DNA from: Quercus robur
Lineage: Eukaryota; Streptophyta; Magnoliopsida; Fagales; Fagaceae
DNA length: 64,000 bases
Direction of reading: 5' to 3'
Assembly: GCF_932294415.1 (NCBI RefSeq)
Contig: NC_065538.1
Location: 23,833,957-23,897,956 of the forward strand
Shown here: piece by piece, positions 10,680 to 23,703 of the stretch
Numbering within the stretch: the first letter of the stretch is position 1
Layout of the letters: each line of letters begins with the position of its first letter
Position numbers and translations under genes: made by a program
Notes under the pieces: model-generated
Seen by the model: only the letters and a program-made list of their open reading frames with translations
Database searches by the model: none
What the model was told of the DNA's origin: nothing

Positions 10680-13600
10680 ATGGGGTAAGTTATGAACATA
10701 ACAACAATTCACAATAATTATAAATTAACCTACAACCTCACACATAGGCATATCACAATGTACAATTTAAAACTTCTTTTATACTAATTTAGGAATATTG
10801 TAAAATTATTGCAAACTTTTGTTGTGTCCCAAGTATAACTCAAGCCCTAAAAGAACTGTTGTTTGAAACCACCCCCTGTAAGATTTAAAGGGCAATTTGT
10901 CTAGTTCATGACAAAAAATCCCCTCTAATATTGATGTTGATATGGTTCTAGATCTTAATTATGGGTCATCATTTTTTAAAATTTGTCCGATTAGAAAAAA
11001 AAAAATAAAGGGCAACATCGGCTTATAATAATAAGCCGGCAAGTGACGCCATCACAAATCACAATAGATGGGCTACATTTAATTTATTTGCCTTTCGAAA
11101 TGGCTTACCTGGCTTATCTTGATTTGGATGAGCATTAATTTTTTCTATACTAATAAATAATTAAAAAAATTTAAATGAATAAAAAATTAAAGTTGATGAC
11201 ATAGACTAAGTTACTTAAAGTTAAAAGTTCACAAATTTCATGTAAATAATAATGTAGAGACTTTTTCGTACCTACGTTATGCACGGCTCTATTTGTGCAT
11301 TCGGCGTATAATATATCATTAAATCATCATATGATAAATATAGGGTTCGCTTTCAGTTAAAACTGACATAAGTTTTGTCAATACTGCACATTTTAATAAC
11401 CTTTTATTGGATATATATTTTTATATTTTGTTAAATTCATTATTGGATTATACGTTTTCTTTATACTTTTTATGTTTGTGAAATTTCAAAATAATCAGAG
11501 ATCAATAACTATTTTATATATAAAAATATTTTAATTTTCAAATTTTGTATATTTTTAATATACATAAATCATAACGTCCAATTAACATAAAATTACTTAA
11601 TGCCCTTATTAGTCCAACAATAGGATTTTAAAAATATATATTATAAAAATAGTTCTTAAAATTATAAAACATGTAAAAGCTTAAATAATTTAATAATAAA
11701 CATCATTTTACATGAATAACTATCCCACTTATAAAAATTTTTAAGTTTCAAGAATTTTTTTTTTTTTTTTTTTTGCATTTTAAAATCATTCAAAAACAGT
11801 CATTTATGGCTTTAAAATATTAGATTAACACAAGATTTAACATTAATATTAATAATAATATACATACATACATAAATATATATATATATATATATAAACA
11901 TTCATTACTTTGGTTAGTACGTCTCCAACTTCAATCCATGATGAGTGTAAGATAAGAATTCGTCAAGGATAATTAATTATTTGGTGACAAAAAGCAGGAA
12001 GAAGAGAGAACAAGAAGCTACCAAAACAGGTGATGCCGCCCAATTTTCTTTCTCCTTTTTTTCCTGGAAAAATTGCATAGCCGCCCAAATTTATGCCATA
12101 GAGTTTTATATATATAAAAACAAAGTTTAGCTATAAAATTTGTTATAGTTTAATACTGCAATCTTACTCAATAAAATAAACTCTACTATATATTAAGAAA
12201 ACCTAACCGTTAAATTGCATATTTTTTATATTCTTAACACGCATGTCAACCCCCTCAAAAAAAAACATGCATGTCAAATGACAAACATGTCCACAATCCT
12301 CTGGATGTGAGCTTGGGATTTGTTGATTTAATTTGGTGCATGAATTGATTCAGAAAGATATGGAATTTTTTGCCTGATGCATTAATATGGTTGCCTTTTA
12401 AATTCAATTTTTAATTTGAATTAAGGTTAAGTAAATTCTCTTTAGTTTTTAATTTTTTATTAATGTAAATTTTAACCGCTCGGGCTGTTGGATAGTAAGG
12501 AATTAGATGACATGACCTTTTGTTAGATTATGTTTTATTATTTGCATTATTTGTAAATTTAACAGCCAAGCCTTATTTCTTAATTGATTAATACTTTCAG
12601 AATATTTTCAAGACACTGAGGGTTCAAATCATCTATCTCATTTATATTTATCAAATTATCAAAAATATATATATAAATAATATGTATGGCGAATTGCAGT
12701 GTCGTCATATTATTATAAAATAAATAAAATTCCTCAAGCTTTTCTATCATCTAGAGAAATCAAGCTGCAAATACATTTTGCCGACAGTTCGAGCACAAAT
12801 ATTTGAATATTGCAAGTTGGCATCTACAATTAATTTTGTCGATACTTTTCAGTTTTCCCACTGCAAATGAAGCCATATCAAATATCATCATCCTCTTCAA
12901 TGTCGTCATAGATGATCTAATAAACCCGTTTACAATTCTCTACAAGCATATGAATATTCCAGTTCTAGTTGTGAAAAAAAAAAAAAAGAGTCTTCTTTTC
13001 TTTTCTTTCTGTTTTTTAAGAAACCAGTGTGACTACTCTTTCTAAACGTGAGTATAGTAGCAATTTAACCGCTCTAAAACTAAGACTTAATAGTCCATAC
13101 CATAGTCGCTAATGAGTTAGATGAATAACGTACAAATGGGGTTTATAACCATATAAAAAACTGCAACATATTGTTAGTAGGGGAATTCAAATCCAAGTGC
13201 AGAGGCATGTTGACCGAGCCTTTTATCACCAGGCTAGCTAAACGTATTGTTTAAAAAGTGTCGCTATACTATAGAATGATACCGTTGACATTGCAATTTA
13301 AAATTTGTACGTTTGCTGATAATTGCGTACTAAACTTAGCGAAACTTTTTTCCTCCTACAAATTAGCATAATGAGCATCAATATAACGGTCAATACACGT
13401 ATTCAAGATTGTGGTCAAAGTATAAAGAATCCCACCATAAAATCAAATGTTCATACTGATTTTGGCGTAAACTCTGCGATGCAATGCAAAGAATGAAGTG
13501 AAAACGCAACTTTATGCTGCTTGCCAAGAAATAATTCCTCTGCAAGAAACTCGTGATAGGAATTAGGACGACCCAAATAATGGTGAGGAAGATTGACTTC

Positions 13601-13845
13601 AAAAACAGAATCATTATAATAGAAGCTATATTCCAGAACAAATAGCGATGCTGTTATCGTGGAAACTTGTAAACTTTATTGAATTTTCTGGGGAGGAGAC
13701 CTGGTGGGTCAAGTCACGAGCTAGAAAAATTGGTATGAGTTATGAGTTGCCGTTTTCTTGGGTTCAGGGGAAAAGTCACAGGCATGATAATTCATAATTG
13801 ACAAGCCACGAGTTTCTACTTTCCTGACCATCCGTTTTTTTTTTT
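10680..13845. other. Intergenic, no gene seen
   Basis: AT-rich, with a short (TA)n/(CATA)n tract at 11856-11895 and poly(T) at 11754-11774. Sequence at 12120-12250 is related to the MITE at 4418-4808. The longest open frame (12803-13045, plus) has no recognisable domain and ends through a lysine run. Confidence 0.5.
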
Positions 13846-14035
13846 TTTTTTTTGCCTAAATGATTTTTTTTTTTTTAATAAGATAGAAATTATACTCTAA
13901 CATAATCTAAATGCATATGCATGTGAAACTCCCTCCTGGAGACTTAAATCCCGACTCTTACCCTCACACCTACAAACACATATACTTGTAAAATGGCCAT
14001 CACACTAAGGACGTACGGTGGTAAAAGGACCAAAG
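13846..14035 (-). mobile_element. tRNA-derived SINE (family C)
   Basis: Minus-strand element with its poly(A) tail shown as T runs on the left (about 13839-13876). It shares with the copy at 28851-29030 the ordered blocks ataagatagaaat, tactctaacmtaatctaa, ggagacttraayccc, ccctcacacc and caccaagggtgtgc-like sequence. The inverse of gacttgaaccc is a box-B-type motif. Confidence 0.65.
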
Positions 14036-14039
14036 AAGT

Positions 14040-14430
14040 GATTCTTATTTTGTCACTAGTTTATAAACTTAGTTATAGTATAAGACTGCAACTTCATTTA
14101 ATATCTTTTTATTTAGTATTCACCGTTAGATTACATTTTTTCTTATACATGCTAGGCTTAGAAACTTTTCAGAAAATTATAGATTAGTAACTATGTCGTC
14201 AGTCAAATATTTAAATTTCAAATTTTTGTAATTTAAAATTAAATATAAAAAATAAGTTTATGTATCAAATAGTAACTAATATTTGACTTATACAAAATTT
14301 GACGTTTGTTTTAAGAACATAAAAAACATGCAATACAATTGTTAAATTTTCAAAATCATATTAATTTTTTCATAAAAGTTTGTAGTCTTACATTATAAGT
14401 AAGTTTTTAATCTAAGATTACAAATTTTCT
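14040..14430. mobile_element. Diverged relative of the 4418-4808 MITE
   Basis: It shares ordered blocks with 4418-4808, such as agattacattttttcttata, gtttrtagatcawatagtaa, cacaaaatttgac-type and gtagtctta segments. The terminal repeats are degraded. Confidence 0.45.
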
Positions 14431-14884
14431 TCTGCTTCTTTTTCGGGGTTCCAATGATTTGTTAAAACGAAAAAAAGGGAGGGTGAAATGATGGATGGGA
14501 TGGGAGAAAGGAAAAAGAAAAAAAAAAAAAAAAAAGAGGGATTTGCCTTCATTTACAAGATAAGATTATTACACGTCTTCCCACCGTGTAAAATCCGTTT
14601 TCTTTTTCTTTCCTTTCCTTTTCTTATTTCTTTTCACCAGGGTCTTTCCTTTCATTTTCTTATCTCTTTCCACCAGGGTGCAAAATGCTTTTCTTTTTCT
14701 TTCCTGTCCTTTTCTTTCTCTTCATTTTCTCCATTTTATTGAACAAAGTGTAATTGTAATTACACATTACGACCAGTTGCTACAGATTTTCAATGAAAAA
14801 AAACTTATATACAAGTCAAAAGTTTTGTCGTTTAACAGGTATCTTTTATTGTTTCTAATTAAGACGTCCATAATTCAAATTTCT

Positions 14885-15308
14885 CTCTTTATTGTAAATA
14901 TCAAATTATCAAGAAACTTTTATACAATTTTTTATATGTTTTATATTAGGTTCCTCATTTGCTAAAGGCCTTGTAGTTGAATTAACATCTCTCCATGTAC
15001 AAAGTGCTTAGAAATATAGAGAGAAAGGGTTCAAGTTACGGGGTTAGCAGCATGTTATAATTATTTCTATAAAAAAAAATAAAATAAAAAAGTTCCTCTT
15101 TATTGTAAATATCAAATTATCAAGAAACTTTTATACAATTTTTTATATGTTTTATATTAGCTTCCTCATTTGCTAAAGGCCTTGTAGCTGAATTGACATC
15201 TCTCCATGTACAAAGTGCTTAGGGATATAGAGAGAAAGGGTTCAAGTTACGGGGTTAGCAGCATGTTATAATTATTCCTATAAAAATAAAAATAAAAATA
15301 AAAGGTTC
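14885..15308 (+). repeat. 211-bp tandem duplication containing a SINE-like unit (family D)
   Basis: The unit starting ctctttattgtaaatatcaa is repeated exactly 211 bp downstream (14885 and 15096) with only scattered differences. Each unit contains ggccttgtagytgaattrac and a gggttcaagttac box-B-like motif, then an A-rich tail. It resembles a tRNA-derived SINE duplicated together with its flank. Confidence 0.8.
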
Positions 15309-15474
15309 CTCATTTAAAATTAATCCCATAATTAGAAGAAAAAAAAAAAACCAATCGCATAATTAAATTTAAATGTTCTCAAGAGAAGATAACATCTTTT
15401 GTTGTATTAATTAATACAATCATATAATTGAATTTAATTGAATAATCAAAAAGGTACTGTATGTATCTAAAGAA

Positions 15475-15690
15475 TTGTATCTTTTTCAACATGTTTTATT
15501 TCGAACTCTCTTTCTCCTCCCTTGAGAGTTTCATTTTCCTATAAAAAAAAAGAGAGTTTCATTTTTAAAAGTAATCAAAAGATTATAGAATTGTACCTTT
15601 TTCAACATGTTTTATTATGAACTCTCTTTCTCCTCCCTTGACAGTTTCATCATTTTTAAAAGTAATCAAAAGATTATACAAAAAGAAAAA
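15475..15690. repeat. 116-bp tandem duplication
   Basis: The block ttgtatctttttcaacatg.. at 15475 recurs as ttgtacctttttcaacatg.. at 15591 and continues through ctctttctcctcccttga and aaaagtaatcaaaagattat. The first copy has gained a micro-insertion (15524-15565) that is absent from the second. Confidence 0.8.
15524..15565. repeat. Micro-insertion: CCTAT + A9 between 14-bp perfect repeats
   Basis: gagagtttcatttt occurs at 15524-15537 and 15552-15565 around cctataaaaaaaaa (plus-strand poly(A) orientation). The neighbouring tandem copy near 15640 has the uninterrupted site, so direction of change is insertion. Confidence 0.7.
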
Positions 15691-16725
15691 TAAAGGTAGT
15701 TCTTATTTTTTTTATCACAAAAAGAAAAAAGTAACTCGCTTTAAACCATCACAATTACAATGTACTATAAAATTAAGCATTCAACAATTATTAATAGACA
15801 AAACACAAATACTTTTAAATTGAAGATTTGATTGCCATTATTAATTTTCGTTAAATTGAAGATATTTATCATCGCAAGATCCAAGAAATTCCAATTTTGA
15901 GTGTTTAAGGTATTCAAACGAATACAAAACGTTTGGTCAAAGCCTCAAAGGTATGCATTACACATACTCAATAACGTTAGGATGGATAGCTTCCCACCAT
16001 TTTCTCAATTCAGACACTGATTTAAATAGTGGAGTGAACATTACCAATTAATATTGAATTAGGTTGCTTATAGCAAAATTTTGTACTTTAAGTGCAAATT
16101 ACACATATCCCCGCCGTTTAGACTCCAGATTCATTAAATATCCATAATTAACCATAAATTTTTGTACAAAATCCTTCCATAAGCTCATTGAATTTCCAGT
16201 TCAATGCGAGGAGAAATAAAGATAGTCTTAAATTATTCAGAATGAAATCAAATGAAATTCCAAATCTCCATCAAAAAGAAAATTCCAAATCAAAACTCTC
16301 TTCTGTAAGAGACTGAGTTGTATTTGCCAATTATTAGAATCTAATTTTCATGTGATTAAGGTCAACTCACCTGGATCAAGAAAACCCCATGAATTTTCTT
16401 CCTGAAGGTAAATAATGGCAAACTAACCACATACAATAAACACAACTTACTCATGCTTTGAGAATTTCAAGTTCTATTTTTTTTTTTTTTTTCACAATGC
16501 AAGTGATCTCTTACATATTTATTAACGATAAAACACAATTCAAGTCCAAATTCCTAAGCAAATAGTAATAGAATATACAATAGACTTAAAGTTATTCATC
16601 CTTTCCTCAGAAAATTTCACCTCCTGTCTTTTCATGATTCAAAGGAACGTTTTTCATGTACTACAATTTTGGCATGGAAGCTGTCTTGATGAGAAGCATA
16701 CGATATTATGATTGTTTACCACCAC

Positions 16726-16774
16726 TAGACCACCTTTTTTTAAATTTTTTTTTTTTTTAATTGTTTAGACCACC
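16726..16774. repeat. Micro-insertion: T-rich tract between 9-bp repeats
   Basis: tagaccacc at 16726-16734 and 16766-16774 surrounds T7, AAA, T14 and aattgtt. Same architecture as the other short homopolymer insertions in this window. Confidence 0.45.
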
Positions 16775-16900
16775 ATTGGAACTGAATAACTAGTTACAGG
16801 ACAACCCTCCTCTCCGCTTCTTAAAGACCAAGTACAAAAGGAAGGCATCAAACTACAAACATATATGAAAACTCATTGGGGTACCTAATATTTCTTGAAA

Positions 16901-19900
16901 TTATAGAGCTGCCAATTCAACAAGCTCTTTGTATTCATCAGATACGAAAGATTTCACCTTCAAAGCAGGTTGTCCATCTTCCTTTGATGGTGAAACATAC
17001 TTTAACCCAATAACTGTTGTCAGACCTGCAAAGAGTACAATAAAACAAATCTATGTTACCTCCATTAGAAATGGAACTACAACAAGACATTGTTTCATGA
17101 TTGTACCAATTTACAACAATTGGATATCGAAGGAAAGAGATGTAAAAAAAATATGGCTTTGTTGCCCCGCTACACACCACAAATTATTTAAATTCTAAAA
17201 AATTACAAATACAATTTAAAAAATTGTATTTATTAATAGTTTACACACAGTAGCTCTTGGAACCCATAACCACAACCCACAGCCCATTCTTTACAAGGTG
17301 AAGAGGTGCCATTGAACTAGAGCCCATTGGCTCAAACACTTTTTTTTTTTTTTGATAAATTGGCTCATACACAAAATTGAAATTGAAGTCAACAAATTTG
17401 TACAGGTCACTGAATATACTTAATATGAACGAGGCAGTGAATGGTGCAGCGTAAAAATAGTTTTTTACACATAAACTTGTGTTTTATAGTTCTCAAAGCC
17501 TCCACCAATTACATGAATATATGTAGAGTCTTATTGCCTCTCACTCTCATCGGTACTTGCAAAGTCCAAGGGGTTTTAAACTTTGAACAGACCTATGCTG
17601 GTGTTTGTGAATGTGCACATATACCAGTTGTACATCCAATACATATTGGATGCTTCACGGTCCAGTTTTTAATATATGAAAATTGTATAAATTTATTTGA
17701 AAATTAATTAAAACTGTTGAATATTTTGTAGTAAATATTTCTAGTTTTCATAAATTCATATACAATAATTTCCTCAACACCCCCCCCCCCCCTCCTCAGT
17801 CTGGCCTTAAAACCTTGAACCTTCATATTTTTTATTCTCTTTAGGGTCCAGTCTTTAAAACAAGCCAGAATTATTGTATTTCCCGCTTCCAACTCATAAA
17901 CTAGGGAGTTTGTGGTTGTCCACTAACAGTGCTGCAATTTTTTTTTTATAGCACAAGAACTTAGCATATACAGTGTTAGAGAACTTAGCATATAATAAAA
18001 AAATAGCAACCACCTCCTCCAAATGGTTTATACTCCATAAAGATTGTGTATAGAAGAAGTAGTCTAATTATTAGCCATAGTTTAAGCTCAGAGACGATTA
18101 TAAAGAACCGTACAAATTCCTTAACTAGGAAATCCACACAAGAGAGAACTTACTCTGATGGATGCGTCCATATAATAATCTTTCACCTTTCCAATACTCC
18201 AAAGGTCTTGTCCTGATCCTGGTGCTTCGCCTTACCCCATGTTCCCACAATAAACCAGCTCCTATGAATATAACAGACATCCAGTTACTCCAACAAAATA
18301 ACCAAACAAGATTTAGTGAAATATAGTTGAGATTTATAAAAATAAACACCTGCAAGGCTTTTCCTGCAAGGCTTTTCTTTTCTCTTGCGTGGACGTGGTG
18401 GTGTTGCTTTGTTTTGCTCATTCAATGATTCCTCGGTACATTCCTGGATGTTGTGTTTCACAAGACACAATAAAAACAAATTCCAATCATTACAAAGTAC
18501 TAAAACGGGAACTCACCACCATAAAGATAGATAATTCTTTTTTGGGCAAGTAAATTAGCTCACTTAAAAACACCTAAGGGAGCCCCTAGGCCTTGAATCA
18601 GAAGATAAAGGGATGGCGCATAGATTATATAGGTCATTTATATTGGCCAGAAAAAGGGAGAAAGAAAGCATAGGACCAAGGGGACTTAATCTATATATAT
18701 AAGAATTATCCATTAGACAAACATCTGTATTTTGGCCTTGAAAACATGAAACTTACATTGACCCATTTAAATTAAATTAAATTAATAAAAAAAACACACA
18801 CACACTATCAGTTTGAACAGTCATGGACTTTCAATAAATTACAGCTTTTCATGTTGAAACATGTTGGCACATAATAAGTGAAAATCTATTAACTACTTAA
18901 ATGTCAATTTCTATATGGCAGAATAAATATGATAAACATTGGAGCCAACCCTAAAGTAATTGGGACTAAGTCCTAGTTGAATTGAATATAAATAATGATA
19001 GACATGGCAAAAATAATCAGGAAAAGGTAAAAATAAAGATCCACCCCTCCAGTACAATTTCATTTGTGATAACTAAAAATACAAAGCTAAAACCATTTCA
19101 ACGTCACTAATACAAAAATGCTAAACATGGCTAAAAAAACTCTCAATGTATCAGCAACAAGCAGCAAATAGAACAAAAGAATGAATGGAATGGATTGGAA
19201 AATAACATGGAAAGATAATAACCTCTAAATGCTGTTCTGGAACATCGCCTGGGGATTTAGAGAGTTGATGCACTGCATGTTCTTCAACAACAGCAGGACT
19301 TGACTGATCTGAGAGAGAAAATTAAAAAAAAAATGCATAAAATACACTTACATTCAACCATCTAAAGCATAATCATCAGTCCTAATTTTAAATTATTAAA
19401 ACAGAGAGAATTCCATTTGGAAGGCAACTAAATTACACTTGCCTTATAAAACTTCATGTGCAAGCTCACAGAAAATGAGACTTATTCAGTGGGGAAACAA
19501 AAAAGCTTATTCTAGACATAAAATAGCTTAATCATAAATCATTATACCTATTAGCTGTTTCTCTTCACCTCAACTTCATTGGAACTGATTGGTTTAGACC
19601 TATTAGCAGTTTCCATTTACCTAATCTTGGTTGAACTGGTTGGTTATGTGCAGAGATAAGACCAACATTAATTTGTTAAAGATAACTTGGAACAAACAAA
19701 CAACCCTTTGATCATCTAAAGGTAAGCCAAGTTACTCTCCCCTAATTAACAGAATATCACTATATCAATATCAGTAATCCAGAAGCCTTTATGTCAAGCA
19801 CAGTGCAGGCACTGATAGCATTTGCTAAATGTGTACAAATGTATGGGCATATCACTACCTATTTCTGACTTAAATAGTAATCTGAATTTCAGAAAATGTA

Positions 19901-22900
19901 TCTGCAATTCTTTTTTATTAAGTAAAAATGTATCTCTAACTTCAACCCCATATTGTGACCATATTGCACAACTAGAACAGACAAGACAAGCTTGATTAAC
20001 TTCTTCATAGTGGCACATATAGGTACAACAGGGTTCAGATAAAGCCCATAATGATCCGAAAAATCTCTTGTATCGTTTGGAAGAAATAGCAGGTCACAAT
20101 GGAAGCATATTTTCTAGTGGATCTGTTCAAAACCTCCTTGATCCTAAAGGGTTGAGAATCTAGCAAATATTAAAATGTATTTTATTAGCTAGATAATTAT
20201 CAAAAAAAATATCTAGCTAATATTAATATTGCATTTTAAGACTTCTAATTACTTATTAGTCTACAGGATGCTTACCTCTTTCCAAAGAGAACCACACAAT
20301 GATCATTGATCAATTAATTTCATGCAGCCACTACTAGATAAACTGAATTTTAACTAAAAAATCTGAGATTTAGCCATCAGCATCACAAAAGTATTTCTCA
20401 CAATGCACAAACAAAAAAACACAATCATACCCAACATGCTCTGAATGTCATTCAAGATTTCCTCAGTTGCATCTGCCATGTTCAGATCAGGCTGAGGAGA
20501 AGCCACTGCCTCCACTGGTTCCTGCAGCATGTCTTCCACCTAAAGTTTGTCACATTAACAAAACACAACACTCAAATTTAAAACATTCACAACTCTATTT
20601 AAATAAAAAATATAAACCAAACCAACAAAAAGGACGATTAACCTTATCCTCCAAGTTATTGGGTCCATTTGTCTGAGCAGTCATATCAGCATCATGACAA
20701 CTCAACTGCACATCTAGATCATTATCCTTATTACAGCTTCTAACATTATCCTCCACGTCAACATGAGTTCCACTGGAGCCAACATCAACACCAACAGAAA
20801 CTTTACTTGGATTATCATGCACAATTGCTTCCGCATAAGTAAAATCCCCAATAACTGCCTCAGGTGAAGCTGTCTTAGCAACTGTAGTGTCAACTTCCTC
20901 AATTAAAGGTGATTTCAACTTGTCACAATTGCTCAACTGCTCATCTAGATCAATATCCATATTACAGCCTCTAACATTATCCTCCATGTCAACATGAGTT
21001 CCACTGGAGCCAACGTCAACATCAACAGAAACTTTACTTGAATTATCATGCACAATTGCTTCCGAATTTGTAAAATCCCCAATAACTGCCTCAGGTGAAC
21101 CTGTCTTAGCAACTGCAGTGCCATCTTCCTCAATTAAAGGTGATTTCAACCCATCAAAATTGCTCAACTGCTTTCCTGAATCATAAAGATCAGACTCTTT
21201 ACGAGATTCCATCAGAGAGGGGGTTATCCCTTGTGAGTCATCAAAATCAAGAATGGAAAATGGATCGTTTGATGGCATTGACTGCACAATATGCTTCTGT
21301 AATGATGGGAATGGAGCAAACGGACTTCTTGGGGGTGTGGGTGAAGCTATATGATTAACAGAGTTTTCTGCCTCCTTTGTAAGCTTCTCAGGTGTTTTAC
21401 TGCTAATCTTTTTTAACAGATTATCTATGTCCGATAAAGCCTTCCGAGGCTTTGTTATGTTTCCTCTTGACGGATTCAAATTTATCTTTTGGGCACCTTG
21501 CAACTCTGGGAGACTTAGATTCTCTAGATCAATGGGTTTGATCTGCAAGCGCTTCTGTAAAATACTGATTGTTCCATTCCCTTCCAAATCTTCAAAATTG
21601 CCAGATAGTAACTCATCCAAGATTTCATTAACATTTTTCTCTAACTTGTCCATTGAACCTATTTAGAATGCAATTAATCATGATATTAGGCATCTATGAA
21701 AAAAAAAAAAGAAAAAGAAAGAAGAAGACGCAAGGTGTAAAAGAAAAAAGAAAGTTGGATACTAGCATTAAGTAAAATGCAGAGCTAAGAGAGAGGGAAA
21801 TAGCATGGCTTCAGAGAGAGTTGATATATTCTTCAAAAGTGCCACTTACCAGCTAATTCACTCTCACGTGACACTACATTTTGATCAGTTTCGTGTTGTG
21901 GCATGTCATCAATTGGGATGACGATGCCTGATTCAAATGGCTCCTGAGAAGATATGACATTCTCTTTATTTTCAGAAATCACCGATGAATAGCGATGCTT
22001 GTATCTAACCGACCGCCTGGGTCACCCAAAAAATATAAATAAAAATACAAAAAATAAAATAAATGTCATTCCATAAGACAAGAACAAATGCTATATGGTC
22101 AAACTAGTATAAAGGGGGATAGATGATACAAAATGCTGATCATACCCTAGAATCCCTGGTCGACGTGGTCGTACAGTTGTGGAAGGATCGTGCTGTTCTA
22201 AATTCATTGAAACTCTACCAGTCTGCTTCTGTATTTCTCTTTTGGCATCTAATAAAACAGTAAAAACAAGTGTTACACAAATGATTGCAGCATGGATTTC
22301 AGAAGGTAAAGAGAGTGCAACTTACTTTCAAATCGTTCATAGGCCAAGAAGAATTCCTCTGGGTCTTTTAGCTGATCAATATCCAAATTTGATTCCAAAC
22401 TCACAGCAGACTGACTGTGCAATGAGAATAAGGCTTAGTTTGATAGATAATTTGCACTAAAAGGAACCACTTTGGTTTTTTTATTTTTTTATTTTTTTTT
22501 TTTTGTAACTTTTCTGAGAAAGACATCAAGAATAGGCTCACCTAAGACTAGGCTTTAAACTAAAACGAGCCCGCTTACGGCCTAAGCCTGGCCTTCTTTC
22601 TGGGAGACTTTCTTCATCCAGCGCAACACCAGTTTCTATTTTCGCTTTAGATGCCAGAAAATTTGCAATTTCTGAGTTCAGAAGTTCTGAACTCCCATCT
22701 AAAACCATTTTTGCCTGCTCTAGAAGTTTATTGGGACTTCGTAAGGCCTGAAAGGACAGGAAAAACAAGAAATGTGACCATTTTCTTTGATCAAACTAAA
22801 TTTACTGCACATCATCTCCAAATAAAGAACACATTCTGCCTGAAATAAACCTGCTTTGAATTTGAGTTTAATTAATCAGTATATCATTGTGAAAAACTCT

Positions 22901-23703
22901 ATTTGATGTCAGAAACACAGAGGTAAGGAAAGAAAATTGAGTTTGGTCCAAATCAAAGATGCTTCAATTTACCGGACCTTACACAATTACCGCTCTACTT
23001 AGGTAAGCCTTGTATATGTACATTCAACTGAATTTCTCACTTTGAACAAACAAAATGGTCTGTCTTGTGTGTTAATGATAATGCTAGAAGTTTCAGGTAA
23101 GTAGCAATACGCTTATAACTTTCCTAATTTGAATGGCAGCAAATTTTTCCAATACTCAAAGCCTCAAAAAGCTCACTATGTTTCACTTTCCCTTTGATTT
23201 TCTCAGAAATTTTGCTTAGAAAATTACTTATTCATCCAATAATTTGGAGAAACCAGAATCCAAAAGAGTCACATTACTATCAAGCAGATATATTAATTTT
23301 CACAGCTCACAAAAAGATACAAAATCCAAAACTGAAAAAGAGTCACAGTAAAGTCAGTTAAGTTCAAATTTGCAACATATTCAAACAACAAACAGTCACG
23401 CTACACTTCCTAACCCTAACATGTTCTCGGCAACCAAACAGACACAGAAAAAATGAACGATTGAACACTGAAAACCCTAGAAATCAAGAGCGATTAGAGG
23501 AAAATAAAGGACTTAGAGAGAGAGAAGGAGAGAGAGTTTACGATGGACTTGAGGTGGTTGTGGATGGAGTCGAGATCGGCGTCGAAGTCCCATGACTTGG
23601 TCGGGTCGGGTTGGACCCGGAACGAGTCGGGGAAGAGAGCGAGACCATAATACGATGAGAGCGGATCCACCGCCGAATCGGAGCTCGGAGGCTCGGCTAC
23701 CAT
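16901..23703 (-). CDS. CENPC: CENP-C, inner kinetochore protein (11 exons)
   Basis: CENP-C binds CENH3 nucleosomes at centromeres and links them to the outer kinetochore. Coding exons (minus): 23542-23703, 22542-22747, 22326-22414, 22146-22248, 21850-22016, 20643-21658, 20431-20539, 19223-19308, 18350-18443, 18154-18261, 16901-17025. All introns are GT-AG and all phases join, giving 2265 nt and 754 aa; the Arabidopsis protein is about 705 aa. Exon 1 opens [20 protein letters not shown]. The N-terminus has the plant-conserved [27 protein letters not shown] and [12 protein letters not shown] blocks. The CENP-C motif is [18 protein letters not shown] (residues 688-705), followed by the C-terminal dimerisation segment ending ELVELAAL. 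A basic [13 protein letters not shown] stretch precedes the motif. Residues 406-559 are a tandem pair of 77-aa units. The ATG chosen is the first in frame and matches the family start. Product identity is from remembered family conservation; boundaries are hand-read. Confidence 0.93.
17249..17330 (-). mobile_element. SINE fragment (family B) in CENP-C intron 10
   Basis: In reverse it reads gggctctagttcaatggcac then ctcttcaccttgtaaagaatgg, the same head as the elements at 57604-57708 and 59095-59187. The 5' end is broken by a micro-insertion at 17326-17372. Confidence 0.5.
17326..17372. repeat. Micro-insertion: T14 + GATAA between 14-bp repeats
   Basis: attggctcaaacac (17326-17339) and attggctcatacac (17359-17372) flank T14 and gataa. 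On the minus strand this is TTATC followed by poly(A), the same five bases that precede the tail of the LINE copies at 42711 and 59303. Confidence 0.65.
19893..19939. repeat. Micro-insertion in CENP-C intron 7
   Basis: aaaatgtatctgcaa (19893-19907) and aaaatgtatctctaa (19925-19939) flank a ttc-T6-attaagta insert. Read on the minus strand it is TACTTAAT plus a short A tract. Confidence 0.4.
20709..21170 (-). repeat. In-frame 231-bp tandem duplication in CENP-C exon 6
   Basis: Unit 1 (21170-20940, residues 406-482) and unit 2 (20939-20709, residues 483-559) are 77 codons each. Aligned without gaps, 62 of 77 residues match by my count. Both begin [13 protein letters not shown] and contain [22 protein letters not shown] and [17 protein letters not shown] partial third start, [10 protein letters not shown], follows. 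The length is an exact codon multiple, so the frame is kept. Confidence 0.92.

Noticed and set aside
20714..21133. Two repeated 62-codon frames in CENP-C exon 6
   Set aside because: They are the alternative reading frame of the duplicated coding unit and have no independent support.
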